Positions 30,398 through 51,976 are shown, counted from the stretch's first letter. The stretch is DNA of 64,000 nt from Sphagnum compactum (GCA_965153455.1 OZ234495.1:17356875-17420874), one strand, 5' to 3'. The notes: generated by a model from the letters alone, not told the origin. Numbers and translations are program-made.

Positions 30398-32692
30398 ATG
30401 GTGGTGATTGGGGGATGTTGTAGACAGCATGCTCAGCGAGTTTTGCAAACATTTGTTGGTGGTGGCTTCTTGGAATTGGATGTAGTAGCTCCGCCGCGCA
30501 GCTGGACGAGCCACTCGAGTGGAAAGCTGGCGAGTATTAGGAGTAGTAGTACTAGCAGTGCAGGAGGTGTAGTAATGTCGTTGTTGCTTGTCCGGCCTTC
30601 TTGTACTGCTAGTGTTACAGCTCCTTCTGAGGAAAGTAAGTTGCGAGTTGGGAGAAAAAATGGGAAGAGTGGACGATGGAGTCGTCGACTTACAGTGTGC
30701 ATGGTTGCGGATAGAAACGCACAACGTCGTCTACAGCAAGAACAGAAACTAGTAGAATGGCAGTCGTCGCAGCAACGAATGGAGTTGAGTCCGTGCTTAG
30801 TGGAGGAGGAATTGACGAAGGAAGAAGATAAGGTGGAGATGAGGACTACTGAGTCGGCTGCTTCGGAGGTGAGTGTGGATCATGCGACGATATCGGCGAT
30901 TGCCGAGAAGAAGAGGAAGGATAGGAAGCGGGAGCGGACTGCGTACCTGTTTGCGGCGTTAGCCTCCAGCGTTGGCTTCGTCACTCTGGCAGCCGTCGCG
31001 GTGTATTACCGTTTTGTTTGGCAAATGCAGGTAAATTGTTATATTCAGTTCAGACTCCCCCCTTTTTTTCTTTTGTTTTGCGGGGCGAATTTTGGCACTG
31101 TGGCGACCAAAAAAAATTGGAATTACTGTAGACTTTGTTGCTGCTGCGTTGTTGTGGTTGGAATTTTCTGCAAATTGGATGCATAGGGTACTCTCTACTT
31201 ACACAAGTCTACTATTGCAGGACAATGTTGAGGTGCCGTATGGAGAGATGCTTGGAACATTCTCATTAGCAATTGGGGCTGCGGTAAGAAGAGCATCCCA
31301 GAATCTCTCCTCTTCACCGTCTGTTCCATCCCAGAGGAAGGCTCATGACATTCAGGAACCAAAGTATCCATGTGCAATCTGATTGTATAATATGTATCTT
31401 TGCATTGATTACTTGAGAGCTCATGTTTGTACAGTACTAGCTCTTATTATGTCTTGACTACCCATGCAGGTGGGCATGGAGTTCTGGGCTCGCTGGGCAC
31501 ACAAAGCTCTCTGGCATGCATCACTCTGGAACATGCATGAGGTAAGTAATTAGGGTTGAAGCTCTCTTCAAGGTACCTAGTGTTCATTTGTGCACTAGTG
31601 TGAGCTCTAGTCGCCAAAGTTGTTTGGTGATGTCCAGCAAATGATTCAGATACTGCAAGGTTACTAAAGTACAAGTATTAAATTGCAGTCGCACCATCAG
31701 CCAAGGGAGGGGCCCTTTGAGCTGAATGACATCTTTGCCATCATCAATGCTGTACCTGCCATTGCACTCATGGCTATTGGATTTTTCAACCGTGGGTTCA
31801 TTCCTGGTCTCTGCTTTGGAGGGGTAAGCACACAGTAGCCATGTACAACAGGAACACCTTGCTAGGGTTTCTCTTCCTAGGGTCTCTAGTGGTGTGAGAT
31901 CTATCTACATATAAAATCATCTCCAGCAACACCTTTCCAAGCTTTTCTTGGCTACTTAGGTCTTGGGTGTGAGTTCTATCTACATGTATGCTCGTTCTCA
32001 CATACATCACCAAGTGCTTGGTTTGGCCCACTATAGTTTTGCTTACTTTGGTGATGATGTTGGCTCGGAGAGAAATTAACAGTTCTGGGCTCTTTGTGTA
32101 CAGGGTTTAGGCATAACCATGTTTGGCATGGCATATATGTTTGTGCATGATGGCCTTGTACATAGGCGCTTCACTGTTGGACCTATTGCAGATTTCCCTT
32201 ACCTTCAGAAGGTGGCTGCAGCACATCAGGTACTTGACTTTCTCTTTGGATTCTTCACTCCTTTTTTTGGTGTTTGTAGTTGGGCAAGGAGACACATGAT
32301 GCTCTGGGTAAGATGCTTGTATCTGAATGAAATCCAATAGATCTATACATATTTCAGGGCTGATTTCTGTGTGTTGGTAGATTTAGGTTTCTTTGAGGCA
32401 TTGCACTTATGACAGGGTTTTGTTTCTAACTTTCAGCTGCACCATGCTGACTTATTTGGTGGCGTGCCATATGGTCTTTTCCTTGGTCCCAAGGTGTGAA
32501 CATCCTCTCCTTGCTTGCAGCTTTGGATTTGCAATTGTATATTATATCTCCATTTGGACAAGTGTTTAGGGTTGTCTAACTTCTCTATGATTGTCATTTG
32601 GATCATTACAGGAATTGGAGGATGTTGGAGGTCAGGATGAGCTTCAAAAGGTGTTGAATTTGAGATACAAGATCCGTGAGCAAGATAATTGA
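30398..32692 (+). CDS. BCH: Plastid beta-carotene hydroxylase (non-heme di-iron), 7 exons
   Basis: Hydroxylates the beta rings of beta-carotene to give zeaxanthin via beta-cryptoxanthin, in plastid membranes. Exons are 30398-31030, 31221-31283, 31470-31541, 31689-31823, 32104-32229, 32437-32493 and 32612-32692, giving 388 residues in continuous phase. A long N-terminal half includes a transit region and an Arg/Lys/Glu-rich stretch. The first membrane segment (AYLFAALASSVGFVTLAAVA) lies near 182-203. The histidine clusters of the fatty-acid-hydroxylase superfamily follow: HKALWHASLWNMHESHH, HDGLVH, and HQLHHADLFGG at the end. PYGLFLGPKE and LNLRYKIRE form the usual C-terminus. An in-frame ATG at 30353 would add 15 residues; the later start is chosen because it sits next to the transit-like sequence. 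Nothing looks broken. Confidence 0.95.
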
Positions 32693-34388
32693 GAACATTT
32701 TAATTCGAATTTACTGAAATCATTTCAATTTCATTTCTCAGAGGTCTAGGCTTCAAAACTGTCCAAGGCCGTGAGTGCCAACAACCTCTTGGACAGTAGT
32801 AAACTGCTTGTGAGGGAATCTTGAAGGAATTGCACAATACCTATAGAGTGCAATAGAGGTTTTTCATGCAGTTGACATCTACCATAGCACTTGCACCACA
32901 TGCATTTGAGGCATTTTTGGCTCTGTGATCAGCCTCGTTAAGTAGCTGTACAATAGATGAAGAGCTTAGTTTGTAGCAAACATACAGGGGATCATCTAGG
33001 TAGCTGTCATGTTTGAAAGTTAGTATGAATGCACAAGAAAAACCTGAAATCTGCACTGTACTCAACTGTTTCAAAGATCACAATAAAATTAAATTCATTC
33101 TCTGAAATTTTAACTGGTGGTGATGGAGAAATTGTAACATGAAAAAAAATAGTGAATATGTTCAAAGCTTGTCAACTTTTTATTCAAGTTCAATCTGCAC
33201 CAACCCATCTGCCAAGACGATGGCACAAAGTTAGTCATGGTTGTAGACTGGATGCTGAATAATGTAAAAGCTTGGTATTGCCTAAGGTCATACCCATCTA
33301 GATAACTAGAAAGAAAACTGTCTTTTGCAACTTGTTTTATGCAACTACAAATGTCTTATGCATTAAAAAAATGAGAAAATACCATGCTACATTTTTATTG
33401 TTTTAATAGCATTTCAGCAACTAGTTTTTCTTTTCTTATCAATGAAGCTTATTTGGCTACTTTTGTCTTCACAATTCTCTTACATTTGTGATTGCCTGAT
33501 TTTTGCATTTACAAATTATTTAATGCATACATTTACATACATACTTACATATTAGAACCCTATGGCCAAGGAAAAAGCTCTGGATTTACAGGATGTACTT
33601 TAATAGTTAAATTATTTTTTTTAAATTTTAATTTAAGCTTCACTTTGAAAATATGAAAAAGAGGTCAGTATAATAGTAAAGGAGATGGAGGTTTATTAAT
33701 TTAATAATATCCCCTCCCATTTCCCTCTTTTTATTTCTCTCTAACGTACCAATATTGTTTTCAATTGTTCATCATTATTTGTGTCAATCTCAATTTTGAT
33801 TTTACTATATAATATGGACATGAGAAGGCACAATAACATGTGCTTCTCATGCCCATGTAGGTGGCTCGGGAAAATGAGTGAAATAATTATTAGGAAAGAA
33901 GTAAGATTTTCCATGAAAAAACACATGTTATTGTGCATTTTCATGTTTTTATTTTGAAATTTTATTAAAAACATATTTTTAAATTACATTTATATATATA
34001 TGGATCTATGGTTTTTCACAATTATTTCTTTTTTCAACACCATAATCACAAATGATGGAAATGATAAGCATATTTTCAATACCTTGTGCACTAATTGTAT
34101 TTATGTTTCTCTTGAGTTAAATTTAAATCTAATTAAAATTTAATTAATTCAATTTAATTTAATCTAAATTCAATCCATATATTGAATTTTTAATTTTAAA
34201 ATTCAAATTCATTTGAATTGAATAAAATATTAAATTCAATGAGACTTGACTTGAATTTAATGTATTGGAATTCAATTCAGGTTGCAATGTTATTCAATGT
34301 TTTTATTTAAATAAAACTTAATTTCCGTAAATTCAACTCAATTTTTTCCTCATTCCATTGTCACCTAGTAGTGATCAACAAGGTGGAA

Positions 34389-34668
34389 AGTATATAATTA
34401 ATTATCTATGTTTCAATATATACCTATCCACAATAAGCAAAAAGGGATTTTATAATTTGGCCAAAAAATTGAAGGTTAAAATAATAATTGTCTTTCCAAT
34501 AATTCACACATACACAGCCAATTAGTAGTTATAGTACACCAAATGGTTCAATTAAAATCAATATGCCAAATGAAGGTAGGTATATAATTAATTACCTTAG
34601 ACGTATCAATAATATATATACCTATTCACACCACAGTTTAAGCAAAAGGGGATTTCATAATTTGGCCT
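34389..34668. repeat. Direct duplication upstream of the aldolase gene
   Basis: Two copies of a roughly 80-90 bp segment, at 34389-34468 and 34579-34668, share tatataattaatta, tatacctat.cacaa, agcaaaa.ggatttt and ataatttggcc. They end about 265 bases before the aldolase start codon, so they may lie in its promoter. Confidence 0.65.
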
Positions 34669-34839
34669 TTGGGTCTTCTTCCCCTTCTTGCTTGTTCGTT
34701 ACCTTATCCTGCACGTTTGCGCCGTCCGATCGTGCATTGGCGCTATGGGCGACGTCCGATTAGGTGGCGATGCTTCCCACCACAAACAGTGCGTGAGGAG
34801 GATATGGTGCAGCTGCGCACAAGCTCAAGCATCGCCATC

Positions 34840-34842
<3 letters not shown>

Positions 34843-34877
<35 letters not shown>
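34843..34877 (+). repeat. CT microsatellite in the aldolase 5' leader
   Basis: A continuous CT dinucleotide run ends 55 bases upstream of the aldolase start codon. Pyrimidine-rich leaders are common in highly expressed plant genes. Ser-Leu repeats in an upstream-extended reading frame come from this run and are not part of the protein. Confidence 0.8.
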
Positions 34878-34880
<3 letters not shown>

Positions 34881-34932
34881 CGGATTTGTCTTCTTTGCAC
34901 TTCGCATTCTCAGTAGCAGCTCAGGTAGCGAC

Positions 34933-37900
34933 ATGGCAGCCGTTGCGGTTTCTGCGGGTGTGGTATTCAAGCAGGGGATGAGCAGCTTGGGACCGTCGGA
35001 ATTCGTTGGAAAGGTGGCCAAGCAATTTGCCGTTGCCGCTCCGACTGTTAAGTCCCAGAATGTTGCAGTCATCTCCGTGCGTGCTGCTGGATATGACGAG
35101 GAGCTTGTCAAGACTGCGGTACTACGATTTTTGATTTCTTTTAATAATCTCTCTCTTCATCTGTGTTATTACATTGTTACTGTTATCTCCGTGCGTGCTG
35201 CTGGATATGATGAGGAGCTTGTTGAGATTGCGGTACACGATTTTATTTTTCTTCTAATATCTCTCTTCATCTGTGTTATTACGTTTTTCTTCTGTTGATT
35301 TTTAAGAATTGCGGTCATCGATGGACAGTGAGAGCGTTCTCTCAGAGACAGAGACAGACAGGCAGAGAATTCTGTGGTTTGCATTGAGCATCTGTAATGA
35401 TTGCGTCAGCGGTTTCGTTGTCGTTTGATCATAATTGTCTGAGATAGTGGAAATTGTATCCGCCAAAGAAATATACAGTTTGGCTGTAGTCCTGGCAGCT
35501 CGTCACTTCTATTCTGCGTGAATATGAAGGTGATGATGATCTGAGACTTTGTTGAGCGATGACTCTTAACGCTTAACACTCAGGTTATAACGAGCAAGGT
35601 GCACTCTTTGTCGTGTTATCTTCAAATTTTTGTTGTCGTTGAGATCATTTCTCCGTTTTATATTATACATGGATTCGGGAAATTGTGATTGTCGCGTGGT
35701 CTGATCTTGTGAGTAGCAAATTGACGAGATGACGAAGACTTGGTTCTTCTCGAGGCTGTTTCCTTTCTTTCGGTAATTGCGGTTGATTGCGACATGCTGG
35801 CCGGTTCCTTTGCCAGCATTGTCCTGTTCAAACTCGAAACCAATTTTTGACGAGAGATCCAGTTGCTAAATACATTCCATGAGACTCAGAGTGACTTGTT
35901 GTGGTAATTGAGACGATCAAGAGTATTTTTGTGCCCGCGAAGGCATTGATCGAAGACGATGATGATGACAAGTAACGTTTGTGATGTGAGTGCAGAAAAC
36001 AATTGCCTCTCCAGGCCGTGGTATTTTGGCTATGGACGAATCCAATGCAACCTGCGGATTGCGTCTCGCCTCTATCGGGCTTGAGAACACGGAAGTCAAT
36101 CGTCAGGCTTACAGGCAGCTTCTCGTCGGTACCCCAGGTCTTGGAGAGTATGTATCTGGAGCTATCCTTTTCGAGGAGACATTGTACCAATCCACAACTG
36201 ACGGCAGCAAAATGGTGGATGTTTTGTCCCAGGGGGGTATTGTTCCTGGCATCAAGGTGGACAAGGTACCACTACACAGTTTACCATTGCTAGATTCTCC
36301 ATTGCACCACACTAGTCTAGTCTCAGGATCTATTAGAGCGCCTCGCAGGCCTTTAATGTTTTGACCCTGTGTGGAATTTGTTGAAATCCAGGGTCTTGTG
36401 CCTTTGGCTGGATCCAACAACGAGTCGTGGTGCCAAGGCCTTGATGGCCTTGCCTCGAGGACAGCTGCTTACTACAAGCAGGGAGCTAGGTTTGCTAAGT
36501 GGTAAGTAAGGCCCACGCTCCCCTTAGAGCATCTCCACCCATAGTCGGCATGTGGCCCTCCAATAGTAAACCTCACATCCAAGATATATGGATTCCTGTT
36601 TCCCATTCCCCAACCATAAACATGAAATTGGCATTGCAAAAGGTGGGATACCACTAATAGCAAACCATCTGGACCAATCAAATCAATTCAATTAATGAAT
36701 TAATCAATCTGGACAATAAAAACAGAAGTTGGACAATGCAATGCCTTTTGCCTGCCTTTGCATCCTGTGCAGAATTGTTGGCTCAAAACCATTTTCCTGC
36801 TGCAGAATCGCATAATAAATGCTCTCCCTCATCCAAAATCTGCTGTGCAGTGTATCGGTGGAGATGCTCTTATATGTGCCTCATGTGCAGCTTGGATTCT
36901 TCATGTATGGCTCCAAGTTATAAGACATGTTCAGTTAGTTACCTGAATGCAAGTCTCACCATTCATGAGTGTTGTGCAGGCGCACTGTGATCAGCATTCC
37001 AAATGGTCCTTCGGAGTTAGCTGTGACTGAAGCTGCATGGGGTCTTGCTCGATATGCTGCTATTTCTCAGGTACTCTCTCATTGCTGCTCGGTTGTCAGT
37101 GTTGCCTACTCTTGAGTGTATCCATCTGATCAGTGTTCTTAAGTTGCAATGATTTATTGCAATTTTATGTTGTCATTTTAGACCTTGATCCTGTATTTTG
37201 TGAAGAGGGTGCATACACATGACACATCATTGAACCAACATCCCATCCAAGTCCATGATTTCACTGGAAATATTAATCTGTGTACATCTCTCTTGCTAAT
37301 TTTAACAACATGCAGGATAATGGCTTAGTGCCCATTGTGGAACCTGAGATTCTTCTTGATGGGAGCCATGGCATTGACAGAACTCTGGAGGTTGCCCAGA
37401 AGGTGTGGTCAAAGGTCTTCTTCTTCTTGGCTGAGAACAATGTCTTGTTTGAGGGCATTCTGTTGAAGCCAAGCATGGTTACCCCTGGAGCAGAGTGCCC
37501 TGAGAGGGCAACCCCTGAGAAGGTTGCAGAGTACACACTCACCTTGTTGAAGAGACGTGTGCCCCCATCTGTCCCAGGCATAATGGTAAGTCATTTGCCT
37601 GTTTTTCAAAAGAAAAATTGGCTGCTCTCTTATACCAAGTCATCTCCTGGTCTAAAGATTAGTTAGAAGTTGTCATGATAATTGCATTTATGAGTCAGTA
37701 AAAAAGGGGTTCTGAATATGGAATCTGTTGTGCACAGTTCTTGTCTGGAGGCCAATCAGAGGTGGAAGCAACATTGAACTTAAATGCCATGAACCAGAGC
37801 CCCAACCCCTGGCATGTATCATTCTCCTATGCTCGTGCTCTTCAGAACTCAGTTCTGAAGACATGGAAGGGCCAACCTGAGAATGTGGAAGCTGCACAGA

Positions 37901-38016
37901 AAGCTCTTCTTGTTCGTGCAAAGGCCAACTCATTGGCACAACTTGGAAAGTACTCTGCTGAAGGTGAAGCTGAGGAAGCAAAGAAGGGAATGTTTGTGAA
38001 GGGCTACACTTATTAA
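34933..38016 (+). CDS. FBA: Plastid class I fructose-bisphosphate aldolase, 6 exons
   Basis: Reversibly condenses glyceraldehyde 3-phosphate and dihydroxyacetone phosphate to fructose 1,6-bisphosphate (and the sedoheptulose equivalent) in the Calvin cycle. Exons are 34933-35118, 35996-36265, 36392-36501, 36980-37070, 37316-37585 and 37738-38016, giving 401 residues. Exon 1 encodes the transit peptide and the start of the mature enzyme ([12 protein letters not shown]). [10 protein letters not shown] carries the conserved active-site Asp, residue 76. The Schiff-base lysine is Lys270 in [12 protein letters not shown]. The C-terminal GMFVKGYTY ends in the mobile tyrosine needed for full activity. 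Odd point: residue 84 is Leu (CGLRLASIG), where plastid aldolases I know have Lys (CGKRLASIG). The intron after exon 1 carries a diverged duplicate of the exon 1 end. Confidence 0.96.
35071..35275 (+). repeat. 114-bp tandem duplication covering the aldolase exon 1 end and its donor
   Basis: The phrase atctccgtgcgtgctgctgg starts at 35071, inside exon 1, and again at 35185, inside intron 1. Both copies continue through atatga.gaggagcttgt, a .a.attgcggta or agactgcggta donor, and tctctcttcatctgtgttat. The second copy keeps a usable GTACAC donor (35234-35239). The segment from 35119 to the second donor is open in the aldolase frame. Confidence 0.9.
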
Positions 38017-38844
38017 GTCACGAGTATCCAACTTGGTCATTGTGAGTGCCATGTTAGAATGCATGCCCAAGTTTGATATTTGAAATTTTTTAAAGCTAAT
38101 GAAGCTTTGGATCCAACCTCAAGTAGCACCTGACTAGACTGCATCATGAGCCCAATCTGGATTTGCTCTCTCATCATCCCTTGTTTGATGTTGGCTGAAA
38201 TTTCTACCAAAGACTTCTGAGTGTATGAACTTGAATCCAATTGTTGGATTTGTAATCCTATTCATAGACATGTCAATCAGACAAAGCTTGTAACTAAGGC
38301 ATCAAATAGAAGCAAAATGGGTGTAGAGAGGGCTTCAGCTCTTAGGGTTTCAAATGGTTTCAATGAAAACACTCTACTAGTTTTTTTTTAATTCATTAAC
38401 TCACTCAATACTTAATGAACATAATTTATTCATAAGTATAAATTACTGTCTCTCATTAGAGAGCTCTCAGCAACATTGCTTGATACAATCAATACCAGGA
38501 TATTTCATAGAAATATTTGTTTTCTTATTTTCTATTTGTTAAGGAAATTCGCCATACATGGTGTCTGCACAAATTGGACAAGAACCAAACCCAGAAACAA
38601 ACATTAGAGTTGCCGGATCCCTTTTGAACTAACCCAACAAAATTGAAGTCCTGGTTTTCCTACTAAAGCCATGAGATTTCCATCTAAAAAGGCAAGGCAA
38701 AGCTATTTTGCTTAAACCTTCCATTACTTCAATTTTTCAACAACTTTTGTTGTTAGTGATGGAATTATATAATTTTGATTAGCTCTCATCATCACCAATC
38801 CTTATTTCAAGCTTTTCCATGAATTTCAACAAAAACCCACCAAC
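38017..38844. other. Short convergent intergenic region
   Basis: This 828-base stretch separates the 3' ends of the aldolase (+) and F2KP (-) genes and must hold both 3' UTRs and polyadenylation signals. It is AT-rich. No other gene or element is recognised. Confidence 0.6.
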
Positions 38845-47305
<8,461 letters not shown>

Positions 47306-47322
47306 CTGATGGCCTGCCTAAA

Positions 47323-47330
<8 letters not shown>

Positions 47331-47366
<36 letters not shown>
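47331..47366 (-). repeat. GA/CT microsatellite in the F2KP 5' leader
   Basis: A CT run on the plus strand, GA on the transcript, ends 25 bases upstream of the F2KP start codon and is preceded by a short C run. Ser-Leu or Arg-Glu repeats in overlapping frames arise from it and are not real proteins. Confidence 0.75.
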
Positions 47367-47367
<1 letters not shown>

Positions 47368-50300
47368 ACTTGGGAACTTGACAATGTTTTTGGAAAGAGA
47401 GCCTCCAGAGCAAGCTAGTCCTCCTGGTTTGACATTCCCACCCACATTCTGGAAGCCTTTATACATACATACAAAAGTGAGTAAAGTTCAGTTCTCCCAT
47501 TGGCAATTTTTTTGTCCCAACCCTTCAAACCCTTCATAATAACATTGGAAAAATCCTTTTGGTTCCAAGCCTAAGCCCACTGTGTAACGGTTTAGGGTTT
47601 AAGGTTTGTAATGCTCGCAATGAGATGGGTCTTCTTCGATGATCTAAAGATCACTTGATTTGGAATCTGTTGTCCACTTGTAACAAGACATTGGTCTTCT
47701 TTAATGATCTAAAGATCACTTGATTTGGAAATCTGTCCCAGTGAAAAAGAATGCCATTTAGAACTTGCCCTAATTTTCACATGAATGTAAGAATTCATTG
47801 CAAAACACTCAGCTGCAAAAATGTTTATAATCTGAATAATTGCAAACTAGGACAACCCAACAGGAGCAATCTTATTGAATTGGGCAGAAAAGTATTTTCT
47901 GCTAATGCAGACAATCAATCGATGCTGAATTAATTGAACTAATCCATATAATCTTCTTCAGATTGAATTGAAAAAATAGAAAAAAAATTATCTTTTTAAA
48001 AACAACAACTTTGAAGGCAAATAAAGTTCAGAGAGTTCCAATCCCACAAAAATTCATGCAACTTTTGAAGCTTTTTTTTCTTTTTTTCCTTCTTCTTCTT
48101 TTTCATTGGATTTCAAGAAGGAAAATCTCAGAACCCTAAACCCTAAACCTTACCCACAAATAGGAATGTCCAGAGCTTCTGACCACACCCATCTTCAGCG
48201 CATCATCAATCGCATCCTGCTGCTGGCTGGCAATGTCTGAACGAACAGCAGCAAACCAAAAAAATAAAATCTGTAACTTGAGAATACCCAAATGGCAACA
48301 AAAGAAGATTCATTTCTAGACAACACCCAATCACCCAATACTCAAAAAAATTGTGAAAAACAACAGGCTTTATATGACAACAAGAAGATTGCCAAAGAGA
48401 TTTGTTAGCGATATCCATATCATCCGGACTAGAAACCCAGAGAGCATCAAACAGGAAGCAGCAACAGAAAAAGCCTGGTAAAGTTTTCATCCCTTTTGTT
48501 GGCTCTTCCGGTCAACAAATGGATGGACAGAGACTACCAGGTACCTATCCTCTTAGGAAGGGGGTATCCATCAGAGTGAGTCGGGTATTAGAAAGTGCAC
48601 CCCCATAACCCCCCCACCGGGTATCACTCCCAGTATCCAAGTTGATAACTGTGATCATCAAAAAATAAAATACCTGGTCTTGAGATATATATGTATATAA
48701 CCACAATTATCAAAAAATAAATTACCGGGATATTATGTATAACCAAAGTTCTCGATTTTTTCAAATAAATCAGACATGCACCTAAAGCTGCTGGGTCTTT
48801 GCCGGTTCTTTCATGAAACCCAGCAGTTCTTTGAAGTTTTTGAAATACCCAGAACTGGTGCTTCTTTCATTTTGATTTTGTTTTATCAAATACCCGAACC
48901 CAGTGATTCTTTTGATTCCGAAAATTTTCAAATACCCAGAGCCAATGCTTCTTTGTTTCTGTTTTTTTTTCCCAAATATTCAGAACATATGGGTATTACA
49001 AAAAATCAGATACCCACCCCCACACTGGTATTCTTTTTGTCCACAACAACAGTTTCTGAACCCAACCAATGGTGCGCTAAATATGTTCCCATAGGTTCCC
49101 TAAACTGTTGTTCCCAATAGCACCACACGTGACACCTTATGTTAGTATTATCCTTTGTCCAAAGGTATATACTTGTAACCTCTGAATTCCTAGACCAAAG
49201 GAAAAATGCTCTGACTAATAATCTTCTTAATTTTTGGCGTGTCCAAATTATGTGGGGGCGTTTCCTTTTTGGCTTATGGACCAATCAAAAGTTGCCCACC
49301 AAAAAAACAAAACAAAGAAAAAATCAATTCGAAACACAAATTCCCCTCCCTATTTCTCCCCCCATTTTCTTCACATAATTAATACAACTCAAAACATATA
49401 CTTAGTTGCTTTGATTAATCTTTGATAAACTAAAACCCTAATCTCAACCTGAAATTAATGTATTTATTGTATTAATTATTCTCAAATTCCAATGTGAACC
49501 CCTTTGTGTTTGGAGACCCTCGGATCTGGCTCCTCCATCCCCAGCCATCTATGGTTGAGGTTCGTTTGGCCGTTTTGGGATGAACCCAAATGAATTAACC
49601 TAAACCAAACCAAATGTTGAGGTGGGTTTTTTTTTTTTTTTTTTTCCTTTTCTTCTTTTTTTCTTTTGTTGTTTCTTTGTTCTTCTTCTCTTCCACCATG
49701 GTTTTCTTCTTTTCCATTGTTGTTGTAAAAAAAAATGCATCAATTTTTTTTCTCGTTTATTTATTTGTTTATTTATTTTTCCTTTTGTTTTGTTGTTATT
49801 CTATAAAAAAATTCTTATCATTTTTTTCTTTCATTTTTGTTTTTTTTTTCCTTTCTATTGTTGCAACAATTTTTTCTTCTTTATCATCTTGTTCTTTTTA
49901 GATTTTCCTTTTCCTACTTCAAGCATTTTCTTTCTTTTTCATCACATCTTTGTGTTTGCTACAATTGCTTGTTACATCATCACTTAATTATGCACATCAA
50001 ACCAAGTATGCCTCCTGCCTTTTTCCTTGTCTTTTCTTTTTTTTTTTGCTTTGGGTTTGTGAAACAAGATCAAAAGCAAAAAATAAGTAAGAAAAAAGAG
50101 AAGAAGATAAAAGAATAAAAGATAAGGAAATTAGACCCCAAAAAAAACGACAAAAACTTTTTTTCTTTTTTTTTTTTGTTTTTAGTTTTTTCTATTGTTA
50201 AATTCCAAAAGAAGAAGTTTTTTCTTCCCTTTTTTTTCTTGAAGATCTTTTTTTCTTTCTTGTCTTTTGAATTCAAGAAGAAATTCCCTAAAAAAATTTC

Positions 50301-51976
50301 CTTTTTATTGCTTTGTTTTTCCTTTTTCTGGTTTTTAAATAATAAGAAAAAAATTGGGTATTTTTGCTTTTTTTTCAGTTTTTTGTTTTTTAAATACTAT
50401 AAGAAATTTTTTTTTTTTTTCTTTTCTTATGTTTATGTGTATCATGTGTTTGATACAAAACTTTGAATAATTATGAAATACTAATTTGTAAACAATGTCA
50501 TTCAACTCCAATTGTTTCACTATCAACTTTACACTCATCAACATGTTACCAAGGTGATTACAACAATAAAAACTTATTGGTGAATACATGGCATGGTGGC
50601 TAATGAAAATAGTTTTACAAAGCAGTTTCTTGAAGTTAAAAAGTAGCATGTACATATATTACATGGGTTTCTTCGACATAAACAATGGTGTGGAATTCAT
50701 GTTTTTTATTTTTAAATCATTTTTTAGAGTTTTGAAATATCTGATATTTGCATCAATACATACAAGTTTTGTTTATTACAATTGTAACCTCACAATTGTA
50801 TCATGCTTTGAAAGTGAACATTGCATTAAAATTTGGTTAAACTTTTCCCTAAAATTATGAATTTTAAACATATTGTAATGTTGCATTATTGCATTACAAG
50901 CACTTCAAAAACATAAAGTTCAATCTGAATTACTTGCACAAGGATCACAAAATAGACATTACTTTAGTTAGATTGATTCTGCAATACCCACATTTGAAGC
51001 ATAAAATGTCAATGAGTTTTTTTGGATGGTTTGTTAATACCCAAATGTTGAACATAAAGTATGCATGTTTAATGAAGAAAAAGATGACGATAAATAAATT
51101 TTTAATTAGAAGAATAAAACTAATTATGATAAATAATTTAACAAAATAAAAATTTAAAAGGAAAAAACGTAAAAGAAATTAGACAGATAAAACTTTCAAA
51201 ATATATATATAAATAATTTTCAAAAAAAAATGAATTCAAAAGGAAAAACAAATGCTTGCATTTTGGTCACAAAATATGTAATAGTTATTGAAATGTATTG
51301 TATTTGAAATGACATTGTTTTCATATATGGATATTGCATTTTATGATTGGATCTTCAATTGTTTTAACTTCTAACAATAATTGTTAAAATATGCGATATT
51401 TATGCGTGGGTCACAAAAGTTGATTAAATGTGCAATACCTCCATTTAGGGTTATTGTTTATTGACATCAAAGGGTCAAATATGATTAAAATGGTTATTAT
51501 TTCATTTAGTGCAATACCTTTGTAAACATTAACATCATGTTACTAAAAAGTAGGTAGGTGAATAAATGCAAGGTGGGTAGGTAGGAAAGTAAATAAATAG
51601 ATGATATAGGTGAATGGATGGTTAGGTAAATAAACATATATGTAGGTAGGTAGGTTGGTGGCTAGGCAGGTAGGTATGTACACAAATAAAAAGCAAGTTA
51701 AGTTAATAATGTAATTAGGTCAATAAAATAGCTAAGTTAATAGGGTAGCCAAAAAGTTTTGTTAAAAGATTTTGTTGAAAGAGTAGTCTTTAAGTTAATT
51801 CATAAATATATTAAAAAATTTAAGTTAAAAAATGTTTTGCCAATAAGTAGAAGAATTGGAAGTTTTGCCAAGAAGAATTTTAAAAATTTACAAAGGGTAG
51901 AGGCTTCACCAAAAGGATATAAAAGTTTTATCAAAAGGTAAAATTTTACCAAATGTGTAGTGGCTTAGCATTGAAA
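47367..51976. other. F2KP upstream region and AT-rich intergenic DNA
   Basis: A direct repeat of cttctt.gatgatctaaagat followed by cacttgatttggaa sits at 47630-47664 and 47695-47730. From about 49620 to 50470 the plus strand is dominated by T tracts; its long Phe-rich frames are low complexity. Bases 51546-51680 are a degenerate GTAG/TAGG-rich tract. Bases 51755-51960 begin a run of loosely repeated phrases such as gttttgccaagaag. No gene is recognised. Confidence 0.5.
48572..49027. mobile_element. Small non-autonomous hAT-like element
   Basis: The left end CAGAGTGAGTCGGGTATTAG and the right end, CAGTGTGGGGGTGGGTATC read inward, are imperfect inverted repeats. Flanking 8-mers GTATCCAT and GTATTCTT match at 6 of 8 positions. 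The interior shares gttctttcatgaaa, ccagcagttctttgaagttt and tacccagaactgg with the element at 39421-39762, so the two belong to one family. Confidence 0.6.

Larger units (their letters stand above)
32693..34932. other. Intergenic region between BCH and the aldolase gene
   Basis: The first few hundred bases are the likely BCH 3' UTR. A diverged copy of the dispersed repeat seen near 490-690 lies at about 33730-33990. Bases 34090-34340 are an AATT-rich low-complexity stretch. A segment with tatataattaattat, atacctatccaca and agggattttataatttggcc at 34389-34468 recurs at 34579-34668. The aldolase 5' UTR contains a CT run at 34843-34877. Confidence 0.55.

Noticed and set aside
30191-30724. Minus-strand frames with runs of His, Thr and Ser
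   Set aside because: They are the antisense of exon 1 and of the GGT run of the carotene hydroxylase gene.
34669-34932. N-terminal extension of the aldolase frame upstream of 34933
   Set aside because: The extension runs through the CT microsatellite (Ser-Leu repeats). The ATG at 34933 gives a normal transit peptide and family length.
49614-50470. Long Phe- and Lys-rich reading frames
   Set aside because: They arise from T and A tracts; there is no codon variety or conserved block.
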